Shown: in pieces, positions 22,093 to 33,727 of the stretch
Position numbering within the stretch: position 1 is the first letter of the stretch
Layout: the number at the start of each line of letters is the position of its first letter
Source: Nageia nagi
Taxonomy: Eukaryota > Pinophyta
Direction of reading: 5' to 3'
Assembly: GCA_050084985.1 (NCBI GenBank)
Contig: JBITNC010000001.1
Location: 103,416,001-103,480,000, forward strand
DNA: 64,000 nucleotides
Made by a program: the position numbers and the translations under genes
Notes under the pieces: generated by a model
Databases searched by the model: none
What the model saw: only the letters and a program-made list of their open reading frames with translations
Told to the model about the DNA's origin: nothing

Positions 22093-24540
22093 TGTTGAGC
22101 AATGTGCAATGGTAATGTTGTCATTATTTTCAATACACTATTATGGATATGTTCAACACTTGCATAGAAATTTTTAGTGTCTATGTGCTTCAATGTGAAA
22201 AGTTGCAAAAGTTACAAAGATCATCAAAAGTTGCAAATGGTGCAAAAGCCATTCATATATTCTTGTTTGAATATGTTCAATGCTTATGAGGGTTTTTTTG
22301 ATGTTCATGTGAAGTTGTTACAAGTTGTTCATGTAAATTTGCAAAATTCATCAAGAAGTTGTCAAAGTTGTCAAAATTACAAAAGTTGTCAGTAAGGAGC
22401 AAAAGTTGCAAATTTTGCTCCTACATGTCAATGGATTGTGTTTGATGGTATAACATATCTTATGGAACCTTTTTTATTAGTTAAAAGTAAAGTTTCACAA
22501 TTAGTACAACTAGTTGACTTATCGATGCATCAGTGGTAGAGCTTGTGACTTTTTTGGCTAAGTGCTATTTTGGATAAAGTTATTATTTTATAGGAGTTAT
22601 TATGTGCATTAAATAATGAATTAGAGATTGATTTTTGTACCAATAGTAGAGGGATATATAAAGAATAGGTGGTTCAAATTGTTTCTCAATCAAACACTAG
22701 AGAAGAAAGTTATAGCTTTCAAAAAATGCCTACGAAATATTTTTTCCAATTTTGGGTAGTTTTGTGGGACAATGATAAAATGCCAAAAATGGTGATGAAA
22801 TGTGAGTTTTTTCAAAATATGATGATTCTTTCATATTTATATCACAAAATTAAGCAATTTTTCCTTTTGGAGAATCATTATCTAAGGTCTTGAAGTATGA
22901 GAAACTATAAATTACACATTCTTTGAACGCTAAAGTGTTCGATGATGTCTTTGAAATCAACATTAGAGTATACATTGTTAGAGGTAAAGTAAGTAATACT
23001 TGATGAATTAAAGGTTTAAATTTTGAGTTAATGTATTCAAATATATTGTGAATATGTGATCCAAATTTAATCTCAACAAGAGACCCAAGGAAGAAAAGGT
23101 GAGCATTGCAAAATAGGTCTAGAGAACTTTTTTTAAGTTTTGGATAATTTTGTTGTTTTCATGATAATTTTTCTTTGAAGTGCATTTGGTCAAAATAGAT
23201 TAGTGTTGTGCATGCTGGCATGTTTGAAAATAGTTTAGAACAATATTGGAAGTGTTAGCTCAATGTTTGGGTTGATTGGTGGCATTGCTGATATTTGTTT
23301 GGATAAGTTTGCACTTTGTGGGATAGATGCAAAATTAGCGCTAAAGGCCTTAAAGCAAGTGAAATTATGGGAAATACTTAAAACTTTGTGGGTTTAAAAT
23401 TTTACAAGAGGTAGGTTTTATTCATATGAACATAATATACAAATTTCAAGTCAAACGGACACCCAAGGAGGAGTTTGTGTGAGTTGCAAAAAGCTAATTT
23501 ATTACTTTTTTCAATTTTGGGCAGCCTTGTGAATAGTGACTTTTTCGTAAAATTCATCTCTTATGTTTATGGAATTAGTTGTTCAAAAGTTTCTTCATGT
23601 ATAATGCATTGACATGAATAACTTGGCTTTGTGAATCATGTCAATCCAAGGTCCCAAAGTTGGAGAACAAGTAAAGTGCACAATACTTTGTCAATGTATT
23701 GTTTGACAAAATGCTTCATTAATAGTTGGGGACTTTATATAAACATTTTTTATATTTATTACAAATTTAAAAAGAGCTATTTTTTTTGAGAGAGAAAGTT
23801 GCTCATTTAAAAATGGGACAAAGTGATAATATTAAAAGATGTGAGAGCTAATGAAATAAAAAGATAAAAGAATGCCTATGTGTTGAAAGTGTTGTTATTT
23901 TAAAAGAAATAGAAGAGGCATTCGTTATATGTTGTGTGCTTGAAAGGAAACTGAAGAAAAAAAAGAGACAATAGTTTTTCATTATTTTATTGCTAGTGAT
24001 TGATAGAAATTCATAAGGCTAAGAGTTAAAAAAGGGAATATGAAGAGTGTTTTGGGCAATCTATTTTTTATTATTTAGTAAGTGTGGAGAGAGTGTAGTG
24101 AGTTCTTTTTTAGGTGTAGCATAGTGAGATCAGTTTAGTACAGTGTGATGTGATCCATGCTTTAGTTTAGTATTGTCAATGTGGTTTTAGGAAGCTATAC
24201 CATTCAGGGTCGTATGTTAGGATTCAGATTTCCATTAAGTTTTCAATTTTTTCAGATTGATGCTTAGCAATCAGAGTTGATGCTCTATGCAATAGGCACT
24301 GCAAAAATTTGGGTTGGTTGGTGTTATTATTCATAGTGGGTTCTATAAAATTTGTAAAAAACCATCCCTATTTTTTAATTAGATTTGGGTGGGAGCCCAA
24401 GTAGTTCATTAGCATTGTGATTTTTTCCATATCGGGTTTCCACTATAAATTGAGTATTTTATAATGTATGCTTTTGTGTGGTACTTTTGTTGCTTTGATT
24501 TTGTACTCACTTTAATATTTTAACACATACTAATTCATTC
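22093..24540 (+). repeat. Candidate long 3' LTR of copia B
   Basis: It begins TGTTGAGCAATG right after the purine tract. Its far end, near CATACTAATTCATTCCCCTCT (about 24525-24545), resembles the terminal block of Sirevirus LTRs. No 5' partner is present upstream of the gag relic, so the end is inferred. A local CAAAAGTTGCAAA-type microrepeat lies at 22197-22410. The window holds no other coding sign here. Confidence 0.45.
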
Positions 24541-24699
24541 CCCTCTTAGTGTTATGCTTAGTTCAAAAATGAAGGTTTGAAATATTTATATGCTTATCTA
24601 CAAGGAGTTAAGGTCATATCTTATTGAGTTTGTTTGATCATTTGCTTCTATTTTATTTATTCAAGATCAGTATCTAAGATAGACCCTAAGAGATGTTTT

Positions 24700-25041
24700 A
24701 CTTATGTATCTACTTTTTACAAGATTTGGATAAGTAAAGGAAGACCTTCTTTTATAGTTAATAATTTTCTACCTTATGGAATAAATAAGATTTTGGCAAG
24801 TACCTCTAATGCATTAAATAGGAGTTCATCATTTTTTTCTTGATTATTTTTTGCATCTTTTTCAGTTGAGTGAATATAATCTTTCAAAGTACTATCATAT
24901 TCATCATTTATGTGTATCCTCCATACTCTTTCACTTTATCTTCTTAGTGCATTGACATAATTCTTACTTGCCCTAGTATTTTTAGGTTGTATAGCAGGAA
25001 ACTTAAGGGTTTCTTTATTTGAAGCAATAGGTGTATCCATT
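24700..25041 (-). pseudogene. Unrecognised short minus-strand reading frame
   Basis: Starting at the ATG whose complement is 25039-25041, about 90 codons read with a single TAA. The sequence is polar and helical-looking (MDTPIASNKETLKF at the N-terminus, later NDEYDSTLKDYIHSTEKDAKNN). It runs in the same direction as the copia D relic further right. I do not recognise a domain. It could be the decayed start of a gag or of a host exon. Confidence 0.25.
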
Positions 25042-25950
25042 TATAAAATATTTGAAATAAAAGATTAGTTCTATCCAAAACCCTATGGTTTTAGTGCAAC
25101 TAGTGAGGATATAGTGATGTATCAAAAAGAAGTTGAGTTCACCAATTGTTATAACAAAAATAATAATAATTAGGGTTATTTACAAAATATTCAATTTAAT
25201 TAATTAACTACAAAATAACAAAAAGTGATGACATGAAAGATGATAATCACCTAATTGACCTTGACCTATCAAAATTGGATTTACAAAATATACAAACATT
25301 TATTTTACTTATCATGATGAAAGAACATGATATTGAATCAAAAGAGAATAAATGATGAGCTTCTTTGAAGAATAAAGCCACAAATACAACCTCAACCCAG
25401 CGTTGATGTTAGCATCTTAGCAGCACCACCTAGTTGCCTTTTTAGAATATCTCATCCTTTCACTTAGTTTCACCATATCACCTTTGATTCTTAGAATATC
25501 ACTCATGAATGGATGAAAATGTCATAGGAATACAAAGCTCAAAGTATAGCAAAATCTAGAAATGATAGCTAGTGTTAAGAAACACTGATCAAGAATGACA
25601 CTAGTATATTGCCACCTATCAAGGATTTGAGATTATTTCATGTCATATCATATCTTTGATCATGAAAAACCCCTCCACCTTTATAGGTAGCATGTCTAGT
25701 GCTAATGCTCCTCCTCAGGCTTATTGCGATGTTGAGCTAACCTATTATCATGAAACATAAATATAGATGAGAGTGCATAATGATAAGAGCATTTATTTAA
25801 TAAATTAAATAAATTATTTTAAATACCTAAAAGAGTATTTTAATTAAATTAAAATTCCTTTTTAGGTATTAACATATACCAAATTTCTTCCTTGTATATT
25901 GAATATATTTTGCTTGACCATGAAAAACACCTTCTTTGATTTGATGACAT
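25042..25950. other. AT-rich stretch without recognisable gene
   Basis: I see nothing beyond homopolymer runs and short chance frames. Confidence 0.4.
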
Positions 25951-25959
25951 GATGTACTT

Positions 25960-27240
25960 CTATTCCAAGGAATTAATGCATAATTATGAAATCATTCATT
26001 TTAGATTCCCTTAACATGATTTATTAAATTCATCTCACAAATATGAAACTACATATAAATAAATATAAATAATATCATTAGCTTACATTTTGATGTAAAA
26101 GGTTGGATTTCATTTCCTTCTTTAAAATATATTTTTAATTAAGTATAAATCAATCCTCAAGTACAACTATTTCTATGCTTGTTTAAGACCATACAATACC
26201 TTCTTGAATTTGTATATCATGTTATTTTTTCCTTTTCTTTCAAATACTTATACTTGATCTTCTTGAATACAATTCATATCTAATTCATGTACTTTTCATC
26301 TATTATTTGTTTCTATAGCTAAAGGAAGTCATATGGTTCCATGCTTAGCAACTACTATAAATGTTTCTTCAAATCCACTCTATTTTTGAGAGTAACCTTT
26401 TGAAACTAGCCTTTCTTTGCACTTTTATATTAAACTATCATTCTTATTCTTGGTCTAGATCCCATTTTATACATACTATATCATTTTATTATACAAATAT
26501 ATGATTTTTCCATAAAAGTTATTTGTTCCATTGCTTTAACAAATTCTTTATTTATAAATGCTTCTTAAATTTTGATTAGTTACACATCAATTTTGGAAAG
26601 TAGGCAATAACTTATAATTCCATATTTATCAATATTAATATTTCTAAATTATTTTGCATGACTTCTTGTCTAATCTTGTAAAATTTATATATAGTGTTTT
26701 ATGTAGATAATAATATTTCAATAACTTGATATCTTGGCTTGTAGGAGTAATCCTTATCCTTGTGTGCATCTTTGGATACTTGTTCTTATAAATTCTTCAT
26801 CTTATTTAATGTTTTTAATGCTTTCTTTTTTCCTTTCTTTAAGAATATTTATATAGTATCCTTTTATAAAATATTATATCCCTTGACATGTCTTTTCCTT
26901 ATTGGTCTTTAGTTCTAAATATTTAAATACATTTATTTCATATTTATATACAAGAAAATATATAGGGTTCATTTTTAGAATCCAATTTCCTTCTTATTTT
27001 ATCATTTATATGTACATAAAGTAAATAACTAAAAATTATAAAGTCTTCAATACTTTTTTTAGTACCATTCCATGCTTCATAGGGTATCATATCCCTTATT
27101 ATAATAGAAGGACTCTTATTGATTATGCAGATATTTGGATAAATCTATTTATACTAAAACTAATTGCATAAGCCTTTTATCTTGATCATGATTATTGTCA
27201 TATTTTATTTATTGCTAATTATATTTTCTTAATTAGAAAA
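25960..27240 (-). pseudogene. Copia D relic, RT and integrase C-terminal part
   Basis: Read on the minus strand: IYPNICIINKSPS..MIPYEAWNGTKKS (integrase end, about 27170-27060), then an RT stretch with an ExGFxxxGKxxMxYKFKKVLYGLKQA pattern (about 26290-26150), then IKNIF..NPTFYIKM..NDIIYIYLYV (about 26130-25990), where the catalytic YVDD is lost (YVVS). Only fragments remain and the frame is broken throughout. It continues on the far side of LINE1 at 29745-30500. Confidence 0.75.
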
Positions 27241-27249
27241 AAGGAAGGT

Positions 27250-29740
27250 TTTGGAAGGGACCCTTACCCTCTTAGAGAATGAACTATGTACATGGATTCT
27301 AACCAATGAGAGAGGTTAAATAATGATGCTAGTACATCATAATATTATTTAGAAAGAGGAAAGAGATAGTTTTTGAATCTACTAAGGAAAATAGTTATTC
27401 CCATAGTGGATAACGTGGTCATGCCTTCTACAAAACCCATCATTCATGCATTTTCATAGAAATAATTGAAGTAACCACTATTCCTTTGCTAGACTCAACC
27501 ATGAAAATAAGTAAAAAACTATGGAAATTGATATTGGACTGTTATGCACAAAATAAATATGTTTAAAATAACTATTTCTTAATAGGCATAGGATCAGATT
27601 GAGCTTTTAAGTCTCTCTATTGTATTAAGTGTAGTGAAGTGAAAGTGTACTATCTATCATTCTACCTTTCAATGGATTCTTTGAATACCTTGAATATAAG
27701 TGCCATGCAGTGTTCCTCTTCTAACACTTAGCCTAGATCATATTGTTGAATTGGATTTTCTATATTCACCAGTCCATTAACTATAGGAACATTGGGTTAT
27801 AGGTTACTCCTATTATTTCTAGTTTCCTCTAATTCTATTTGGATACCATTCTCCTCACCTGATGGTTTGGTTTCCTCTTGAATATCCTTCATGTTGTCGA
27901 TGATCTGCAAAAGAATAGAGCTATGATTTTTAGATTTATTATTAGAAATATGAATGTTCCATTCAATCCAAATGTTCCATAGGTATATGGGTAATAAATT
28001 CCTCCATATGCGATTCCATGTTGAATAAGGAGCTCTTCATTAGATCTACCAATCCTTTACTTTCTTTGGCCTTACCCAACCTACTCCTATTGATCTTAAC
28101 CAAATTTCCCATACCAAATTTGAGAAGGTGCATGACATAAATAAATGGTTGGTGGATTCTTCTCTCTCCATGCAAAATATACATCCATTGGGACCATTGA
28201 ATCTACATTTTTGTGGGTTATCCCATGTTAAATATTTTTTTAAGAAGACCATCTAGGTGAAGATATTCATTTTGGGAATACATTTATAACTTTGGATAGG
28301 TATTTACAAGGAACACTTTTAGCCTAGGTATTCATATTGGTTAAGTATCATGCTTTAATTATATAGGTTTTTCTTAGATCTCCCTTCCATTCTAATTTAT
28401 TAAGTTCCTCTAAAATTGAAGGGAATGTTCCTAATTTCAAGTGAAGTTGTTCTACTTCTAGATCAAGCATCCTATCTTATTTTATTCTCCTCCACTTGGT
28501 TATACCATTAGAGTATTTCATAATGTAATCCTTTAGGTGTATGCCACACTTTTCTTGCAACATATATTTGATTCCAAATTGATGATTGAAGAGTCCAATC
28601 TAGTTCCAATTATCTTCCTAGAATTTATTTTTTGACCCTCAACCTACTACCCACTAACATTCATTTTTAATCATTTCCATACCTTCTTATAAATGGGATC
28701 ATATTATTGAGCCTCATATTATGTTGTTTTAATTGAGAATCAATATTTGTGCTTTGTTTTTGAGGTATTTTTGTTTCAAAATTATCACTTAGAGTTCCTT
28801 CTTTTAATTGATTACTTTGTAGACAAGATTTGCAACCATAACTATGCTTATTTCTATGAGATTGTTTAAACCAATACCTGCATAGGATCTTGGTAAATAA
28901 AATATTTACCAATTGATAAGATGGATTATATTCCTTTCCTTTGTACTTCTACTTAAAAATTCCTAAAAATGGATTCCATTTTGTTTGTTGATTTTGTTGA
29001 AATATTAAATATGGATATCATGAAAATTGACATGCTTTGGAGAGTAGATTGAATGAGTTACAACTTACCAACCTAGAAAAGAAAATTAGTACCCCATGAT
29101 TCTATTTTTTGATGGAGTTTCTCAATCACCATATCCCATAGGTATGTTTTTGATTATCCTTTGAACAAAGGTATGCCTAGGTAAGATGATGGAAGGTTAT
29201 TACTATTACATCCTATGATGCATTTGATCATTTCCTTTCTCCTCTCTAAAGTATTCATAAAATAAATGCATATTTTCTCATAGTTGATAGATTGGGTAAA
29301 GGCTCATTCATATTTGTGTAAGACTATTTTTAAAGCTTTTACCCCACACTATTGAAGCTTTTTTGATTAGCAAGGTATCATTGGATATAAATTGTATGTG
29401 TGTAATATTGAGGATTATACTACTTGCTTAAAGGCATTCTGTCTAATTCACTATTTTACCATTTTTTATTACCTTTCTAAGTGCCTCTACCATAATTATA
29501 AATAGAGTAGGTGAGATTGGATCAACTTGTCTTAAGCCTCTTGAGCTACTAAAGTAGCCTTCTACTAATCTGTTGATTATAGTATGGAGAAGGAACATGT
29601 GGAGATTCAACTTAGAACCAACTATTTCCACCATATAGAGAAGCCTAATTTCACTAAAATCTTAACAAGAAACTCCCATGAAATTTTTTCATAAGCTTTA
29701 CTTATATCATGATTCTTTGTCATCTTAACCAATATCCTAT
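27250..29740 (-). pseudogene. LINE1: plant LINE fragment inserted in copia D
   Basis: On the minus strand the RT core starts near 29711 (DISKAYEKISWEFLVKIL) and continues at 29634-29443 with the block SSRGLRQVDPISPTLFII. A connecting region follows (28912-28667), and then a zinc-binding domain at 28252-28046 (TWDNPQKCRFNG, C-x2-C, NHLFMSCTFSNLVWEIW). The upstream endonuclease half is missing, as expected for a 5'-truncated LINE. The flanks on both sides are parts of one copia integrase, so the insertion is younger than copia D. No poly(A) tail is obvious. Confidence 0.85.
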
Positions 29741-29744
29741 TCTA

Positions 29745-30500
29745 CCTTTTTACAATTCCATTTTAATTGTATATAGGCAATATTATATTAACTTCTAATA
29801 TAATGATAAGTAAAAAAAAATTCAATGATTATTAATTTATATTCATTAATTATATTAATTTTGAATGTCTTGAATATATACCTACCCTTTTTTCCACCAT
29901 ATTCTTGAATTTCTTGAAATTTTTAAAGGCTTCACTCTTTTCATAAATGAAATTCACTAATAACATTTTAGCATAATAATCATTGAAAGTGATAATATAA
30001 AATATGCCACTAAGGCTTGAAACATGCATTGGTACACATATGTCATAATAAACCATGTGGAATGGATAAGAGTTTCTAATTTATTGATTTAAACTTATGT
30101 CTATGGTGCTTTCCAATACCATAACCTCTACATACATTATTTAAAATATGTAAAAAAAATTAAATTTAGATCTCCATACCTTTGATGTCTTACTCATTAG
30201 TTATCTTAAATTAAAAAGAAAGATAAATATTCTCTCTTTCATTTTACTCAAAATATAGTTTTTCACATTCTATTGACCTTCAAGTACAAAATAATCAATG
30301 TTTGGTTTGTATCCATTTTATCCTGATCATAGATGACACATTTCTTAATGACAAAGAATTGGTAGTCTCTCTCTTATAATTGCCTAATATTGAACAAGTT
30401 ATATTTAAAATTGGATGTATAATAGTTATTTTTTTTGGTCATGTAAATTTGAATCTATTGCTTCTAAATTTTAAGATTACATGATATCAAAAATGATAGA
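29745..30500 (-). pseudogene. Copia D relic, pre-integrase and integrase core
   Basis: The frame 30056-29850 reads VYYDICVPMHVSSLSG..YIITFNDYYAKM, a clear copia integrase core. It continues to a decayed YTPQQNGVxER-like block at about 29800-29750 (YTIKMEL then stop). Above 30060 there is a weak pre-integrase match (WHRRYGDLN-like). The integrase resumes at about 27200 beyond LINE1. Confidence 0.8.
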
Positions 30501-30849
30501 ATAATTTTTTTCCATGCATCCAAAAAATACAATCTTGTAATCCTATGTACAATTATTTTGAGACAAGAGAACTTGCTCAAGAAACTTTGAAACATTATGG
30601 GTGAAGGCCTGAAAGAGTCATATCTAAGCTAAAAATGCCTCTCTAACTTAACTAAAACTATGTGAATGAGAGCTAACCAACCTTGGGCTATCCAAGGGAA
30701 TTAACATTGCCAGCATGAGGAAGCTACAAAACTATTTATATTGAAATTGCCACTAAAATATAATGACCTTAGCCTAGTTGGGTAAATCTAAGGCTAGCAT
30801 TCCATGTATAAATAAATGATTACCATGGTTTCAAGTTAGAGAATTATTC

Positions 30850-33140
30850 CCCCTCCTCTTGATTCATATTATGATGAGAAAACCAAATATTTCTAAGCTA
30901 GGTTCGTAACTTATTCCAACCTTCTTTGACAAAGCTTATTTTTTCTCTAAAATTTTGATTATTCCTTTCTAACCATAAGTCTAAGAGATTAGGGTTGGGG
31001 TGGCAAACTACACTATTAAAGGAGCTTTCTGATCCTTAGGATACCTCCAAGCTTTCAATAAATGACCTATGCTATTGGTAATAGTTTAAAAGAGATGAAA
31101 TTTATTTAGAAATTTGCTCCATATTGCTAATGAAAATGAATAGTGGAGAAGTATATGATACCCTATCTCTAAAAATTCATTTCATAGAGCACATTGGGTG
31201 ATTTTTGGTCATCCTTTCTTGAATAGTTATTCTCCAAAAAAGAATTTATTATGAACTGCTACCCATAAATAAAATTTTGCATTGGACCAAGCTTTAGAGC
31301 ACCACACTCTTCTCCAAACCATAAGGGACCAAGTATCCATAGGAGGTTAATTAAGGATTTTGTAAGTGTAGTGAATGGTGTATTACACTTTTGCATGAGG
31401 AATCCAAATGAGCTGATCCTCTTCATTTGGTTTTAATTAATACAATAACAACATGGATTCTAAAGCTTTACTTTATTTACTACAGGCTTGGGGAATGATG
31501 TTTAGGTTGCTCCATTTTAGAAATTGAGAACCATGGTGATCTTACTAGTCAATGTAATCATCCATGAATTTGACTTTCAAAACACTGATGTGGGCTTATA
31601 AATGATTGAATCAACCTATTGGATTCAAGGAAACATCCATCAACCATGTATATTTCCAAAAATACACTTTGTCTCCTTTCCCTACTAACCATTTTACTAG
31701 ATGCATCAATTGTAATATGGTCTTTCTTAGCTCGTTCTAGATCATGGAGCCAAAAGGAAGTTTCAAGGAAGTAAAGACTCTATGGGGGTAATCCTCATCT
31801 AGATATTTGGACCTAAAGGCTCAAATCCATCTAGGTTAGTGATCCTTATAGTAGCGCTAAAGGAGTTTACCAAGCAGGGCAAGGTTCATTATCTTGATGC
31901 TTAGCCCTCTTCATTTCAAATCAGAGCACATGGTTTATTAGGTGACTAAATGAGATTTGTTTCCTCTAAGTTACCATGCTAAAGAAAATTTTATCATTAG
32001 GAGCTCAATGTGCTTCTTGATTTTGGTTGGTATCCAAAGCATACCTAGCCAAAATACTAGTAGAGAAGCAAGTACTAAGTTAATTTTGACCAACCTTCTT
32101 GCTAAGGAAAACCATGTCCCTTTCCAACTAGCTAATTTATCCTTGAACTTGGATATTAATGAGTCCTAAAATTCTCCAATTTTGCCTCCAACAAACAAGG
32201 GAAGACCAAGATAAGTACTTGGTAGGGAATCAATGGTCATTCTAGTTAGTCTTGCAAGGTATTGGAGGAAGGAAGGATGCAAATTGATACCATATAATTT
32301 TGATTTTTCAAGATTTACTGTTTGATCAGATGTTGCCTTATAATAATTGAGCAATTTTTTGATCTGGTGAACTTCTTGGACTAAGGGTTGGACAATAAGG
32401 AGTGTGTTATCCACAAATTGAGAGTAGATGATTAGGGTAATTAAGTGATTAATATGCAATCCTTTAATGTGGCCAATGGCTTAAAGGTGGTTGAGACCTC
32501 TCCCTAATGCTTCCGCCATAATAATAAAAATATATGAAGAGAGTGGATCCCCTTGATGAAGGCCTCAGGAACTCTTAAAGTATCTTGGCTATTGCCATTA
32601 ATGAAAATTGTAAAGGAGAGGGATACAATTAAGCCTAAGCTCCAACTTATCCATTAGTTTTTAAAGCCAAACCTTTTCATGAAACCCAACAAGAAGTAGT
32701 AGTTCACTCTATCAAAATCTTTTTTCATATCAAGTTTGATGAGAAGCCTCTTTCTACCTAAGGATTGGAGGATTTTATGGATTAAAATTGGACCATCAAT
32801 GAGTTTTCTATTATTGATAAAGGCTTTTGCTCTTCTCAAATGATAGAGGGAAACACTTATTTTCAATGATTAGCTGCCACTTTTAATATGATTTTATAAA
32901 TCATGTTACAAAGCAATATAGGTATGAAGCCATCCACAGAATGTGCATCCTATTTGGAAGAAAATGATTCTTGGAAAACAACTATTGCCTCATCTATGAG
33001 AAGGAGCCAATATTTTTGATAAGAACTTGGGGGGAAGCCTTCTGGACTTGGGGTTTCGAAAGACTTCATCCAAAAAAAAGCCTTCTCAATCTCCTCTTCA
33101 ATGATTGAGGCAGCAAGAATCCTAGATATATGATAGTTGT
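30850..33140 (-). pseudogene. LINE2: degenerate plant LINE ORF2
   Basis: On the minus strand, a pre-RT block at about 33130-33010 (IIEEEIEKAFFWMKSF, GFPPKF) is followed by RT at 32866-32654 (LIKLDMKKDFDRVNYYFLLGFM) and 32459-32166 (SQFVDNTLLIVQPL, NLEKSKLYGIN, LPSTYLGLPLFVG). Then come the thumb and connector at about 32160-31700 (KFKDKLASWKGTWFSLARRLVKI) and a tail near 31000-30900 (WLERNNQNFREKISFVKEGW). The active site reads FVDN instead of F/YADD. Frameshifts separate the blocks. It ends about 600 bp from exostosin copy 1. Confidence 0.88.
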
Positions 33141-33727
33141 TGTAAATATGGATTTTCTTTTATGTTTTAGATACATCTATTCCCTTAATTTCTTTTATGT
33201 ATAAATCCTTATCATTCTTAGTCGAACTTCTTTTTTGTAATTTTTATCGATATATGTAAAAGCTTCTTTAAAAATAATCATATGATAATTTATACATACA
33301 CTATCAAGAAACTATTGATTGTACAATTCATTTTTTTTTTAATTATTAATTGATATCAATAATATACATTTATCATTTACAATACACAATTAAAATTATA
33401 ATCTAAATAAATTCTACAAACAAATATAACTAATTTCAATAAAATATGATATTAATGTTATATAAATCTAAATGTTAAAATATAATTTTTTTATCATACT
33501 AATTGACAAAATGGATTATTTCTTTTAATGAAAATCTAAATTCAAAACCTAATGTTCTCTCTAATTTAATGGCATTCTGTTGTTACATGACCAGAGGTAG
33601 ACATACTTTCAAATATAGTAAAAAAAAGTTAACAAGATAATAAAATGGTTGAAAAACACAGATAAGAACGTTTGAAATCAAACAAGCATCTGGTAGATTC
33701 AAATTTTCTGGAAAAAAAAAAACGCAA
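33141..33727. other. Intergenic, downstream of exostosin copy 1
   Basis: Very AT-rich, with long A/T runs. It would contain the 3' end and poly(A) region of the minus-strand gene. I cannot place a poly(A) signal with confidence. Confidence 0.4.
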
